Source: Plasmopara viticola
Taxonomy: Eukaryota; Oomycota; Peronosporomycetes; Peronosporales; Peronosporaceae
DNA length: 64,000 bases
Direction of reading: 5' to 3'
Assembly: GCA_001695595.3 (NCBI GenBank)
Contig: MBPM02000112.1
Coordinates: forward strand, 1 to 64,000
Shown here: in pieces, positions 38,967-52,026 of the stretch
How the letters are laid out: the number at the start of each line of letters is the position of its first letter
Numbering within the stretch: the first letter of the stretch is position 1
Position numbers and translations under genes: made by a program
Notes under the pieces: model-generated
The model's database searches: none
What the model was told of the DNA's origin: nothing
Seen by the model: only the letters and a program-made list of their open reading frames with translations

Positions 38967-41552
38967 AGCACCTTAAGGCGAGCGGTCCAGTCACAAGCAC
39001 AGACTGACCGTCGACTTGCTGGAGCTGGAGCACATCCGCGTTCTCTGGGAAGTAATGGCCGCAGTCACGAAGGTACTCGAGGTCTTCGAGTATATCCCCT
39101 TGCCACTGGACTGCTTCCCAAATCTTGAAGCAGTGTGTGCCGATCTCGGAGCGAAGCAGGACCAACAACATATTGGGGTGAAGAAGACGTCGGTTGTGCG
39201 CTGGTATCCAAGGCACCGACCACCCGGTCAGACGCTGGAGCCAGTAGTCCTTTTCAAAGATCTGGGGCGCTGTGCACATCAACATCAACTCAAAGAGGGA
39301 CAGCGCCCTAGTCGCACGCACAATAGTTGGTGTGTCCGGGTTGTTCCACCACTGGGCAACGCATCGGAATACACCGTCACGCGTCTTAGGCACCTTGGTG
39401 CCGAGATACTTGGCCCACTTGCGAGCGAACGTATTCGTTTCGGTGTTGTCGGTCGCGCTTAAGATGCGATTGATCATGTGAAGCTGGGCCAGCTCGGTGA
39501 CGCTGGGGCTCAGCTCACGCATCTCACGCAAGAGCGCGGTGTTAAACGCCATTGGAGCTTTAACGGACCCCATGAACGTCAGCGTGTCGGGGTTGTTCGT
39601 CGTGCGAAGCGACTTGCGAAGGCCACTCACCATGGTGTCGGCGGCGGCCAAGCGATCCGGAAGCAGCTGGAGATCGGCTGTCTGTTCAGTAGCCTCCATC
39701 TCGCTGACAATCTCTTGGATTGGAGTAGGCTCTTTGGTTTTCACCACTCTGGTGTGGTGTTTGGTCAGAAAGTGACTGGCTTCTTTGCTGTCAGTCAGGT
39801 TGCGCGGCGCCTGCACCTTGCGTGGCACAATTTGAAACCGTGGGATCTCGACCTCATCGAGCGTTGCTGGGCAGCAGTCAAACTCGACCTCGACATTGCT
39901 GAGCACGTCGAAATAGTTGCTTGTCGTGACGCCGGTGAGAGGTTTCGGACGAGATTTCATCAGCATATTGGCAAAGTCTTCATCAGCACGAGAACGTTTG
40001 CCTTTGCGTTTGCCACCGACCCTGGGCACCAACTCAGATTGGGCAGTCGGTGGTGGTGGGAGCAAGAGCAACGGAGACGATGTCGGGCTGCTTGGTGGCG
40101 ACACGACTTGGGAGCCTGCAGTGCTTAGGGACAGCTCACTAGGCTCTAAGGTATCAGTCGGTGCTGCAACGATAGCAGTGGTCGCGGCAGAGTCTTCACG
40201 GATCGATCGTTGGAGCGACGTTTCCTGCACGCCACGACGTACCACGGCAGCATAAGATGGCTGCGACGGGCATTTATCTGGCCGCCTTTGGCTAGTGTCG
40301 GAGGATGGACCACCGTCTCTAGCTAAGTCGAGCGCGTGGATTGAGCGTTGACCGAACGACATGCGTTGGGTTGGAAACGGAGCGTTTTTGTGTGTACTGG
40401 GTAAATGCGTCCAGCAAAAACGAGCTGGTCGCACACAGTACCACTTATCACGAGCTCCGGAGGGCAATGGCTAGAGCGGAAGTACACACGCCAAGTGGCG
40501 GTGGTGATCACCGCGTCCAGATTTACATCGCGGAAAGTGCCGTAGATCGGCTGCGTACCGAGCTCGAAGAAGCGTTTCAACATGAGATCAGCATCGAAGT
40601 CACTGTCGACACTTGACACATCAATAAAGAAGCGGTCGGCAAGGATGTCAAACCCGCCGAATCGGTACCTGCCTCCGAGGATCTTGACTTCCTGGCCAGC
40701 AAGACTCTGGCAGGCTTCTTTCGTCTTCACCTTGACGCGGATGTTGCCGCCGGGAGCTTTGGTCAGCTGACCTAGTTGCTGCTGGTCGATTTGCTGTTGT
40801 ACGACAGGGTTGCCCTGGTCCTTGAGCAACGACGCGAGGATTTTGCTTGGTGCAGTGCGCTGGAAGGCGTGTCCAGTCTCGATGACCATTACATAGCGTG
40901 CACGAGGCAGCGCGTATGGACGAGCTCGGTCAATCGAGGCGGCGAGTTGGCTCCAATCGCCTCCGGCTTCATAAAGAGCATCAATGGTTTCGATGTCCAT
41001 CGCCTTGGGGCGGGGCATCTCGACACGCGGCGGGGCGGGTGCCTCAACGTTGTCGCGGCGGATCTCCGTAGAACGTTGAAGCAGGGCACGAAGCGTTGGC
41101 ATGCGCGTTGGTGCGCTCGCAGTCGAACGCGTGCGAGTTGCTGCGGTTTGCGGGAGAGCACTGGCGTTAGTTGGTGGCGTATATTGGCGTGTGTCGCTGT
41201 TGGGCTGCACATCTTCCACAAAATCCTGCGAAGCAGGTGGCTTGTGCGCAGGCGTGACCCGCAGCTGCACGATCATGCCATCACTTGTTTCGTGCGAGGC
41301 TTGCGACACAGAACCAGCGTTACTACCCTGGTCCGTGCATAAACACGAAGCTTCGATGGAACCGTGAATCCCACCGGCATCTGGGTTGTTGGGTACGGAC
41401 CCAGCTGAACTGTCGCTTGGTAGGGTTGCGGAACCTTCTATAGGCGATGGGTCGTGGGTACGTGCGGGGGAGGATGGGCGTAGAATCAGCTCACCCATCT
41501 CACAATCAGCTTGCGCTGACTCTAAGAAAGGGCAACTGGCTTCGGTGTCCAT
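38965..41552 (-). pseudogene. E1 ORF1 (gag-like), broken by one frameshift
   Basis: The start is the ATG matching the intact E2 copy (product beginning MDTEASCPF), 89 nt inside the element. The frame is open to about 40390, where one base is missing after a T5 run (plus strand). Compared with E2 this is near codon 389. The rest is open in another frame down to a TAA at 38965. An upstream in-frame GTG at 41621 was rejected as the start because E2 uses the ATG. The product should be the LINE ORF1 RNA-binding protein; no CCHC zinc knuckle is visible. Confidence 0.85.
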
Positions 41553-41641
41553 TGGTGGAAAGGCTTGCTTGGGTGCTTGAAAACTGGATACTTCGAAACT
41601 TGACTTGGTCGACTTGAGCACGACGAGGCAAATTGAGAAGT

Positions 41642-41657
41642 GGTCAGTTTGCCCGAG
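41642..41657. repeat. E1 target-site duplication, right copy
   Basis: Same 16 nt as 33813-33828. It forms the 5' end of the complete tRNA at 41643. Confidence 0.9.
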
Positions 41658-41724
41658 TGGTCTAAGGGGTTACGTTCAGGTCGTAATGTTTTCGAACGCG
41701 TGGGTTCAAATCCCACAGCTGACA
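41643..41724 (+). tRNA. tRNA-Leu(CAG), regenerated beside E1
   Basis: Full 82-nt class. Its 5' flank is now the E1 5' end (minus strand), so tRNA and element are divergent with about 1 bp between them. Box A and box B are complete. Confidence 0.97.
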
Positions 41725-42384
41725 AGTTGTCCTGCTAGTGTCTTTGAGACGACGATTGCGCTGCCGTCTCCAACTTTTGCATACATCTTCTTAAGCTGCA
41801 GTAAATTTCAAAGGTCTGGTTTTGAGGTCACAATGGCGACGTCCATCAATTCGAGACGATGAGAAAGTTTGTATCCAGCTACCAATCATGTGCCGCATAT
41901 TTACAACCGAGAAAAGCTAAGTTTTACGATGTGAGTCAGTACTTGTAAGTCACTTGCGGACCAGGTCACTGCTTGCGAATGAAGCTGAGACTCCATTTGC
42001 AGGTAGCATGAAAATGTACGCGCAGCTGATATGATGACTGTGCTCTATGGTACAGTATACTAAAGGCAGCAAACCCAAGTTGCATTCAGCATGTGAGCAT
42101 ATAGAGCTTGACAAAGCCAGTAGCACGCAGAGGCAAGTAGTGTATGTAGTGTGGGCATGATTCAATAATCAATGAATGACTATAGAAAAATGCAACTGAA
42201 TACGTAAGTAGCTAGGCTTGTCGTACAACACTTCATGTATAATCTCTGTGGGATTGGTCGATGGTTGCATATTTGAGCACTGATATTGCTATGCGATTAG
42301 ATTATTTCAGCACTAAGATTGCTATTTGATTACATTATTAAAGCACGAGTTTTTGTATTTTGTAGCCTGGTGATATTGTAATGG

Positions 42385-42466
42385 GTCAGTTTGCCCGAGT
42401 GGTCTAAGGGGTTACGTTCAGGTCGTAATGTTTTCGAACGCGTGGGTTCAAATCCCACAGCTGACA
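42385..42466 (+). tRNA. tRNA-Leu(CAG)
   Basis: Full 82-nt class. Confidence 0.97.
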
Positions 42467-43126
42467 AGTTGTCCTGCTAGTGTCTTTGAGACGACGATTG
42501 CGCTGCCGTCTCCAACTTTTGCATACATCTTCTTAAGCTGCAGTAAATTTCAAAGGTCTGGTTTTGAGGTCACAATGGCGACGTCCATCAATTCGAGACG
42601 ATGAGAAAGTTTGTATCCAGCTACCAATCATGTGCCGCATATTTACAACCGAGAAAAGCTAAGTTTTACGATGTGAGTCAGTACTTGTAAGTCACTTGCG
42701 GACCAGGTCACTGCTTGCGAATGAAGCTGAGACTCCATTTGCAGGTAGCATGAAAATGTACGCGCAGCTGATATGATGACTGTGCTCTATGGTACAGTAT
42801 ACTAAAGGCAGCAAACCCAAGTTGCATTCAGCATGTGAGCATATAGAGCTTGACAAAGCCAGTAGCACGCAGAGGCAAGTAGTGTATGTAGTGTGGGCAT
42901 GATTCAATAATCAATGAATGACTATAGAAAAATGCAACTGAATACGTAAGTAGCTAGGCTTGTCGTACAACACTTCATGTATAATCTCTGTGGGATTGGT
43001 CGATGGTTGCATATTTGAGCACTGATATTGCTATGCGATTAGATTATTTCAGCACTAAGATTGCTATTTGATTACATTATTAAAGCACGAGTTTTTGTAT
43101 TTTGTAGCCTGGTGATATTGTAATGG

Positions 43127-43208
43127 GTCAGTTTGCCCGAGTGGTCTAAGGGGTTACGTTCAGGTCGTAATGTTTTCGAACGCGTGGGTTCAAATCCCAC
43201 AGCTGACA
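43127..43208 (+). tRNA. tRNA-Leu(CAG)
   Basis: Full 82-nt class; its spacer has the one-base loss near 43665 (741-bp unit). Confidence 0.97.
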
Positions 43209-43867
43209 AGTTGTCCTGCTAGTGTCTTTGAGACGACGATTGCGCTGCCGTCTCCAACTTTTGCATACATCTTCTTAAGCTGCAGTAAATTTCAAAGGTC
43301 TGGTTTTGAGGTCACAATGGCGACGTCCATCAATTCGAGACGATGAGAAAGTTTGTATCCAGCTACCAATCATGTGCCGCATATTTACAACCGAGAAAAG
43401 CTAAGTTTTACGATGTGAGTCAGTACTTGTAAGTCACTTGCGGACCAGGTCACTGCTTGCGAATGAAGCTGAGACTCCATTTGCAGGTAGCATGAAAATG
43501 TACGCGCAGCTGATATGATGACTGTGCTCTATGGTACAGTATACTAAAGGCAGCAAACCCAAGTTGCATTCAGCATGTGAGCATATAGAGCTTGACAAAG
43601 CCAGTAGCACGCAGAGGCAAGTAGTCTATGTAGTGTGGGCATGATTCAATAATCAATGAATGACTTAGAAAAATGCAACTGAATACGTAAGTAGCTAGGC
43701 TTGTCGTACAACACTTCATGTATAATCTCTGTGGGATTGGTCGATGGTTGCATATTTGAGCACTGATATTGCTATGCGATTAGATTATTTCAGCACTAAG
43801 ATTGCTATTTGATTACATTATTAAAGCACGAGTTTTTGTATTTTGTAGCCTGGTGATATTGTAATGG

Positions 43868-43949
43868 GTCAGTTTGCCCGAGTGGTCTAAGGGGTTACGT
43901 TCAGGTCGTAATGTTTTCGAACGCGTGGGTTCAAATCCCACAGCTGACA
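43868..43949 (+). tRNA. tRNA-Leu(CAG)
   Basis: Full 82-nt class. Confidence 0.97.
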
Positions 43950-44609
43950 AGTTGTCCTGCTAGTGTCTTTGAGACGACGATTGCGCTGCCGTCTCCAACT
44001 TTTGCATACATCTTCTTAAGCTGCAGTAAATTTCAAAGGTCTGGTTTTGAGGTCACAATGGCGACGTCCATCAATTCGAGACGATGAGAAAGTTTGTATC
44101 CAGCTACCAATCATGTGCCGCATATTTACAACCGAGAAAAGCTAAGTTTTACGATGTGAGTCAGTACTTGTAAGTCACTTGCGGACCAGGTCACTGCTTG
44201 CGAATGAAGCTGAGACTCCATTTGCAGGTAGCATGAAAATGTACGCGCAGCTGATATGATGACTGTGCTCTATGGTACAGTATACTAAAGGCAGCAAACC
44301 CAAGTTGCATTCAGCATGTGAGCATATAGAGCTTGACAAAGCCAGTAGCACGCAGAGGCAAGTAGTCTATGTAGTGTGGGCATGATTCAATAATCAATGA
44401 ATGACTATAGAAAAATGCAACTGAATACGTAAGTAGCTAGGCTTGTCGTACAACACTTCATGTATAATCTCTGTGGGATTGGTCGATGGTTGCATATTTG
44501 AGCACTGATATTGCTATGCGATTAGATTATTTCAGCACTAAGATTGCTATTTGATTACATTATTAAAGCACGAGTTTTTGTATTTTGTAGCCTGGTGATA
44601 TTGTAATGG

Positions 44610-44691
44610 GTCAGTTTGCCCGAGTGGTCTAAGGGGTTACGTTCAGGTCGTAATGTTTTCGAACGCGTGGGTTCAAATCCCACAGCTGACA
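44610..44691 (+). tRNA. tRNA-Leu(CAG)
   Basis: Full 82-nt class. Confidence 0.97.
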
Positions 44692-45351
44692 AGTTGTCCT
44701 GCTAGTGTCTTTGAGACGACGATTGCGCTGCCGTCTCCAACTTTTGCATACATCTTCTTAAGCTGCAGTAAATTTCAAAGGTCTGGTTTTGAGGTCACAA
44801 TGGCGACGTCCATCAATTCGAGACGATGAGAAAGTTTGTATCCAGCTACCAATCATGTGCCGCATATTTACAACCGAGAAAAGCTAAGTTTTACGATGTG
44901 AGTCAGTACTTGTAAGTCACTTGCGGACCAGGTCACTGCTTGCGAATGAAGCTGAGACTCCATTTGCAGGTAGCATGAAAATGTACGCGCAGCTGATATG
45001 ATGACTGTGCTCTATGGTACAGTATACTAAAGGCAGCAAACCCAAGTTGCATTCAGCATGTGAGCATATAGAGCTTGACAAAGCCAGTAGCACGCAGAGG
45101 CAAGTAGTCTATGTAGTGTGGGCATGATTCAATAATCAATGAATGACTATAGAAAAATGCAACTGAATACGTAAGTAGCTAGGCTTGTCGTACAACACTT
45201 CATGTATAATCTCTGTGGGATTGGTCGATGGTTGCATATTTGAGCACTGATATTGCTATGCGATTAGATTATTTCAGCACTAAGATTGCTATTTGATTAC
45301 ATTATTAAAGCACGAGTTTTTGTATTTTGTAGCCTGGTGATATTGTAATGG

Positions 45352-45433
45352 GTCAGTTTGCCCGAGTGGTCTAAGGGGTTACGTTCAGGTCGTAATGTTT
45401 TCGAACGCGTGGGTTCAAATCCCACAGCTGACA
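45352..45433 (+). tRNA. tRNA-Leu(CAG)
   Basis: Full 82-nt class. Confidence 0.97.
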
Positions 45434-46093
45434 AGTTGTCCTGCTAGTGTCTTTGAGACGACGATTGCGCTGCCGTCTCCAACTTTTGCATACATCTTCT
45501 TAAGCTGCAGTAAATTTCAAAGGTCTGGTTTTGAGGTCACAATGGCGACGTCCATCAATTCGAGACGATGAGAAAGTTTGTATCCAGCTACCAATCATGT
45601 GCCGCATATTTACAACCGAGAAAAGCTAAGTTTTACGATGTGAGTCAGTACTTGTAAGTCACTTGCGGACCAGGTCACTGCTTGCGAATGAAGCTGAGAC
45701 TCCATTTGCAGGTAGCATGAAAATGTACGCGCAGCTGATATGATGACTGTGCTCTATGGTACAGTATACTAAAGGCAGCAAACCCAAGTTGCATTCAGCA
45801 TGTGAGCATATAGAGCTTGACAAAGCCAGTAGCACGCAGAGGCAAGTAGTCTATGTAGTGTGGGCATGATTCAATAATCAATGAATGACTATAGAAAAAT
45901 GCAACTGAATACGTAAGTAGCTAGGCTTGTCGTACAACACTTCATGTATAATCTCTGTGGGATTGGTCGATGGTTGCATATTTGAGCACTGATATTGCTA
46001 TGCGATTAGATTATTTCAGCACTAAGATTGCTATTTGATTACATTATTAAAGCACGAGTTTTTGTATTTTGTAGCCTGGTGATATTGTAATGG

Positions 46094-46175
46094 GTCAGTT
46101 TGCCCGAGTGGTCTAAGGGGTTACGTTCAGGTCGTAATGTTTTCGAACGCGTGGGTTCAAATCCCACAGCTGACA
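46094..46175 (+). tRNA. tRNA-Leu(CAG)
   Basis: Full 82-nt class; its spacer repeats the one-base loss seen near 43665. Confidence 0.97.
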
Positions 46176-46834
46176 AGTTGTCCTGCTAGTGTCTTTGAGA
46201 CGACGATTGCGCTGCCGTCTCCAACTTTTGCATACATCTTCTTAAGCTGCAGTAAATTTCAAAGGTCTGGTTTTGAGGTCACAATGGCGACGTCCATCAA
46301 TTCGAGACGATGAGAAAGTTTGTATCCAGCTACCAATCATGTGCCGCATATTTACAACCGAGAAAAGCTAAGTTTTACGATGTGAGTCAGTACTTGTAAG
46401 TCACTTGCGGACCAGGTCACTGCTTGCGAATGAAGCTGAGACTCCATTTGCAGGTAGCATGAAAATGTACGCGCAGCTGATATGATGACTGTGCTCTATG
46501 GTACAGTATACTAAAGGCAGCAAACCCAAGTTGCATTCAGCATGTGAGCATATAGAGCTTGACAAAGCCAGTAGCACGCAGAGGCAAGTAGTCTATGTAG
46601 TGTGGGCATGATTCAATAATCAATGAATGACTTAGAAAAATGCAACTGAATACGTAAGTAGCTAGGCTTGTCGTACAACACTTCATGTATAATCTCTGTG
46701 GGATTGGTCGATGGTTGCATATTTGAGCACTGATATTGCTATGCGATTAGATTATTTCAGCACTAAGATTGCTATTTGATTACATTATTAAAGCACGAGT
46801 TTTTGTATTTTGTAGCCTGGTGATATTGTAATGG

Positions 46835-46916
46835 GTCAGTTTGCCCGAGTGGTCTAAGGGGTTACGTTCAGGTCGTAATGTTTTCGAACGCGTGGGTTCA
46901 AATCCCACAGCTGACA
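46835..46916 (+). tRNA. tRNA-Leu(CAG)
   Basis: Full 82-nt class. Confidence 0.97.
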
Positions 46917-47576
46917 AGTTGTCCTGCTAGTGTCTTTGAGACGACGATTGCGCTGCCGTCTCCAACTTTTGCATACATCTTCTTAAGCTGCAGTAAATTT
47001 CAAAGGTCTGGTTTTGAGGTCACAATGGCGACGTCCATCAATTCGAGACGATGAGAAAGTTTGTATCCAGCTACCAATCATGTGCCGCATATTTACAACC
47101 GAGAAAAGCTAAGTTTTACGATGTGAGTCAGTACTTGTAAGTCACTTGCGGACCAGGTCACTGCTTGCGAATGAAGCTGAGACTCCATTTGCAGGTAGCA
47201 TGAAAATGTACGCGCAGCTGATATGATGACTGTGCTCTATGGTACAGTATACTAAAGGCAGCAAACCCAAGTTGCATTCAGCATGTGAGCATATAGAGCT
47301 TGACAAAGCCAGTAGCACGCAGAGGCAAGTAGTCTATGTAGTGTGGGCATGATTCAATAATCAATGAATGACTATAGAAAAATGCAACTGAATACGTAAG
47401 TAGCTAGGCTTGTCGTACAACACTTCATGTATAATCTCTGTGGGATTGGTCGATGGTTGCATATTTGAGCACTGATATTGCTATGCGATTAGATTATTTC
47501 AGCACTAAGATTGCTATTTGATTACATTATTAAAGCACGAGTTTTTGTATTTTGTAGCCTGGTGATATTGTAATGG

Positions 47577-47658
47577 GTCAGTTTGCCCGAGTGGTCTAAG
47601 GGGTTACGTTCAGGTCGTAATGTTTTCGAACGCGTGGGTTCAAATCCCACAGCTGACA
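47577..47658 (+). tRNA. tRNA-Leu(CAG)
   Basis: Full 82-nt class; its spacer has the 'agaagcagcgaac' variant. Confidence 0.97.
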
Positions 47659-48318
47659 AGTTGTCCTGCTAGTGTCTTTGAGACGACGATTGCGCTGCCG
47701 TCTCCAACTTTTGCATACATCTTCTTAAGCTGCAGTAAATTTCAAAGGTCTGGTTTTGAGGTCACAATGGCGACGTCCATCAATTCGAGACGATGAGAAA
47801 GTTTGTATCCAGCTACCAATCATGTGCCGCATATTTACAACCGAGAAAAGCTAAGTTTTACGATGTGAGTCAGTACTTGTAAGTCACTTGCGGACCAGGT
47901 CACTGCTTGCGAATGAAGCTGAGACTCCATTTGCAGGTAGCATGAAAATGTACGCGCAGCTGATATGATGACTGTGCTCTATGGTACAGTATACTAGAAG
48001 CAGCGAACCCAAGTTGCATTCAGCATGTGAGCATATAGAGCTTGACAAAGCCAGTAGCACGCAGAGGCAAGTAGTGTATGTAGTGTGGGCATGATTCAAT
48101 AATCAATGAATGACTATAGAAAAATGCAACTGAATACGTAAGTAGCTAGGCTTGTCGTACAACACTTCATGTATAATCTCTGTGGGATTGGTCGATGGTT
48201 GCATATTTGAGCACTGATATTGCTATGCGATTAGATTATTTCAGCACTAAGATTGCTATTTGATTACATTATTAAAGCACGAGTTTTTGTATTTTGTAGC
48301 CTGGTGATATTGTAATGG

Positions 48319-48400
48319 GTCAGTTTGCCCGAGTGGTCTAAGGGGTTACGTTCAGGTCGTAATGTTTTCGAACGCGTGGGTTCAAATCCCACAGCTGACA
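48319..48400 (+). tRNA. tRNA-Leu(CAG)
   Basis: Full 82-nt class. Confidence 0.97.
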
Positions 48401-49060
48401 AGTTGTCCTGCTAGTGTCTTTGAGACGACGATTGCGCTGCCGTCTCCAACTTTTGCATACATCTTCTTAAGCTGCAGTAAATTTCAAAGGTCTGGTTTTG
48501 AGGTCACAATGGCGACGTCCATCAATTCGAGACGATGAGAAAGTTTGTATCCAGCTACCAATCATGTGCCGCATATTTACAACCGAGAAAAGCTAAGTTT
48601 TACGATGTGAGTCAGTACTTGTAAGTCACTTGCGGACCAGGTCACTGCTTGCGAATGAAGCTGAGACTCCATTTGCAGGTAGCATGAAAATGTACGCGCA
48701 GCTGATATGATGACTGTGCTCTATGGTACAGTATACTAAAGGCAGCAAACCCAAGTTGCATTCAGCATGTGAGCATATAGAGCTTGACAAAGCCAGTAGC
48801 ACGCAGAGGCAAGTAGTCTATGTAGTGTGGGCATGATTCAATAATCAATGAATGACTATAGAAAAATGCAACTGAATACGTAAGTAGCTAGGCTTGTCGT
48901 ACAACACTTCATGTATAATCTCTGTGGGATTGGTCGATGGTTGCATATTTGAGCACTGATATTGCTATGCGATTAGATTATTTCAGCACTAAGATTGCTA
49001 TTTGATTACATTATTAAAGCACGAGTTTTTGTATTTTGTAGCCTGGTGATATTGTAATGG

Positions 49061-49142
49061 GTCAGTTTGCCCGAGTGGTCTAAGGGGTTACGTTCAGGTC
49101 GTAATGTTTTCGAACGCGTGGGTTCAAATCCCACAGCTGACA
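49061..49142 (+). tRNA. tRNA-Leu(CAG)
   Basis: Full 82-nt class. Confidence 0.97.
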
Positions 49143-49802
49143 AGTTGTCCTGCTAGTGTCTTTGAGACGACGATTGCGCTGCCGTCTCCAACTTTTGCAT
49201 ACATCTTCTTAAGCTGCAGTAAATTTCAAAGGTCTGGTTTTGAGGTCACAATGGCGACGTCCATCAATTCGAGACGATGAGAAAGTTTGTATCCAGCTAC
49301 CAATCATGTGCCGCATATTTACAACCGAGAAAAGCTAAGTTTTACGATGTGAGTCAGTACTTGTAAGTCACTTGCGGACCAGGTCACTGCTTGCGAATGA
49401 AGCTGAGACTCCATTTGCAGGTAGCATGAAAATGTACGCGCAGCTGATATGATGACTGTGCTCTATGGTACAGTATACTAAAGGCAGCAAACCCAAGTTG
49501 CATTCAGCATGTGAGCATATAGAGCTTGACAAAGCCAGTAGCACGCAGAGGCAAGTAGTGTATGTAGTGTGGGCATGATTCAATAATCAATGAATGACTT
49601 TAGAAAAATGCAACTGAATACGTAAGTAGCTAGGCTTGTCGTACAACACTTCATGTATAATCTCTGTGGGATTGGTCGATGGTTGCATATTTGAGCACTG
49701 ATATTGCTATGCGATTAGATTATTTCAGCACTAAGATTGCTATTTGATTACATTATTAAAGCACGAGTTTTTGTATTTTGTAGCCTGGTGATATTGTAAT
49801 GG

Positions 49803-49884
49803 GTCAGTTTGCCCGAGTGGTCTAAGGGGTTACGTTCAGGTCGTAATGTTTTCGAACGCGTGGGTTCAAATCCCACAGCTGACA
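49803..49884 (+). tRNA. tRNA-Leu(CAG)
   Basis: Full 82-nt class; spacer one base short near 50225. Confidence 0.97.
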
Positions 49885-50543
49885 AGTTGTCCTGCTAGTG
49901 TCTTTGAGACGACGATTGCGCTGCCGTCTCCAACTTTTGCATACATCTTCTTAAGCTGCAGTAAATTTCAAAGGTCTGGTTTTGAGGTCACAATGGCGAC
50001 GTCCATCAATTCGAGACGATGAGAAAGTTTGTATCCAGCTACCAATCATGTGCCGCATATTTACAACCGAGAAAAGCTAAGTTTTACGATGTGAGTCAGT
50101 ACTTGTAAGTCACTTGCGGACCAGGTCACTGCTTGCGAATGAAGCTGAGACTCCATTTGCAGGTAGCATGAAAATGTACGCGCAGCTGATATGATGACTG
50201 TGCTCTATGGTACAGTATACTAAAGCAGCAAACCCAAGTTGCATTCAGCATGTGAGCATATAGAGCTTGACAAAGCCAGTAGCACGCAGAGGCAAGTAGT
50301 GTATGTAGTGTGGGCATGATTCAATAATCAATGAATGACTATAGAAAAATGCAACTGAATACGTAAGTAGCTAGGCTTGTCGTACAACACTTCATGTATA
50401 ATCTCTGTGGGATTGGTCGATGGTTGCATATTTGAGCACTGATATTGCTATGCGATTAGATTATTTCAGCACTAAGATTGCTATTTGATTACATTATTAA
50501 AGCACGAGTTTTTGTATTTTGTAGCCTGGTGATATTGTAATGG

Positions 50544-50625
50544 GTCAGTTTGCCCGAGTGGTCTAAGGGGTTACGTTCAGGTCGTAATGTTTTCGAACGC
50601 GTGGGTTCAAATCCCACAGCTGACA
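50544..50625 (+). tRNA. tRNA-Leu(CAG)
   Basis: Full 82-nt class; spacer has the same one-base loss near 50966. Confidence 0.97.
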
Positions 50626-51284
50626 AGTTGTCCTGCTAGTGTCTTTGAGACGACGATTGCGCTGCCGTCTCCAACTTTTGCATACATCTTCTTAAGCTGC
50701 AGTAAATTTCAAAGGTCTGGTTTTGAGGTCACAATGGCGACGTCCATCAATTCGAGACGATGAGAAAGTTTGTATCCAGCTACCAATCATGTGCCGCATA
50801 TTTACAACCGAGAAAAGCTAAGTTTTACGATGTGAGTCAGTACTTGTAAGTCACTTGCGGACCAGGTCACTGCTTGCGAATGAAGCTGAGACTCCATTTG
50901 CAGGTAGCATGAAAATGTACGCGCAGCTGATATGATGACTGTGCTCTATGGTACAGTATACTAAAGCAGCAAACCCAAGTTGCATTCAGCATGTGAGCAT
51001 ATAGAGCTTGACAAAGCCAGTAGCACGCAGAGGCAAGTAGTGTATGTAGTGTGGGCATGATTCAATAATCAATGAATGACTATAGAAAAATGCAACTGAA
51101 TACGTAAGTAGCTAGGCTTGTCGTACAACACTTCATGTATAATCTCTGTGGGATTGGTCGATGGTTGCATATTTGAGCACTGATATTGCTATGCGATTAG
51201 ATTATTTCAGCACTAAGATTGCTATTTGATTACATTATTAAAGCACGAGTTTTTGTATTTTGTAGCCTGGTGATATTGTAATGG

Positions 51285-51366
51285 GTCAGTTTGCCCGAGT
51301 GGTCTAAGGGGTTACGTTCAGGTCGTAATGTTTTCGAACGCGTGGGTTCAAATCCCACAGCTGACA
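51285..51366 (+). tRNA. tRNA-Leu(CAG)
   Basis: Full 82-nt class; its spacer is the first with several substitutions. Confidence 0.97.
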
Positions 51367-52026
51367 AGTTGTCCTGCTAGTGTCTTTGAGACGACGATTG
51401 CGCTGCCGTCTCCAACTTTTGCATACATCTTCTTAAGCTGCAGTAAATTTCAAAGGTCTGGTTTTGAGGTCACAATGGCGACGTCCATCAATTCGAGACG
51501 ATGAGAAAGTTTGTATCCAGCTACCAATCATGTGCCGCATATTTACAACCGAGAAAAGCTAAGTTTTACGATGTGAGTCAGTACTTGTAAGTCACTTGCG
51601 GACCAGGTCACTGCTTGCGAATGAAGCTGAGACTCCATTTGCAGGTAGCATGAAAATATACGCGCAGCTGGTAAGATGACTGTGCTCTATGGTACAGTAT
51701 ACTAGAAGCAGCGAACCCAAGTTGCATTCAGCATGTGAGCATATAGAGCTTGACAAAGCCAGTAGCACGCAGAGGCAAGTAGTGTATGTAGTGTGGGCAT
51801 GATTCAATAATCAATGAATGACTTTAGAAAAATGCAACTGAATACGTAAGTAGCTAGGCTTGTCGTACAACACTTCATGTATAATCTCTGTGGGATTGGT
51901 CGATGGTTGCATATTTGAGCACTGATATTGCTATGCGATTACATTATTTCAGCACTAAGATTGCTATTTGATTACATTATAAAAGCACTAGTTTTTGTAT
52001 TTTGTAGCCTGGTGATATTGTAATGG

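Larger units (their letters stand above)
33829..41641 (-). mobile_element. E1: tRNA-Leu-targeted APE-type LINE, full length
   Basis: This non-LTR retrotransposon lies on the minus strand, antisense to the tRNAs. In its own sense it has an 89-nt leader, ORF1, ORF2 (APE endonuclease, RT, zinc knuckle), a shortened ORF3 and a 3' end of about 106 nt that finishes in ACTTGAA without poly(A). It has no LTRs, integrase or RNase H. A 16-nt duplication of the tRNA 5' end flanks it. ORF1 and ORF2 are highly similar to E2, so it is a recent insertion, but one-base indels break its genes. It resembles the APE-bearing L1/Tx1-type LINEs; the Tx1 group is known for copies specific to small RNA genes (U2 snRNA, 5S rRNA). 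Clade assignment is by eye only. Confidence 0.95.

Noticed and set aside
38798..41621. GTG or TTG starts for E1 ORF1 (41621) and ORF2 (38798)
   Set aside because: The first extends beyond the ATG used in the intact E2 copy. The second begins in a frame that is wrong until the indel at 38626.
33829..41641. LTR retrotransposon or chromovirus
   Set aside because: There are no terminal repeats, integrase, aspartic protease or RNase H. The endonuclease is APE-type and the 3' junction is typical of target-primed insertion, despite the chromodomain in E2 ORF3.
41950..51807. Repeated 63-73 aa minus-strand ORFs in the middle-array spacers
   Set aside because: They exist only because a C to G change removes a stop in those units. 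They are absent from the left array, with no sign of codon constraint.
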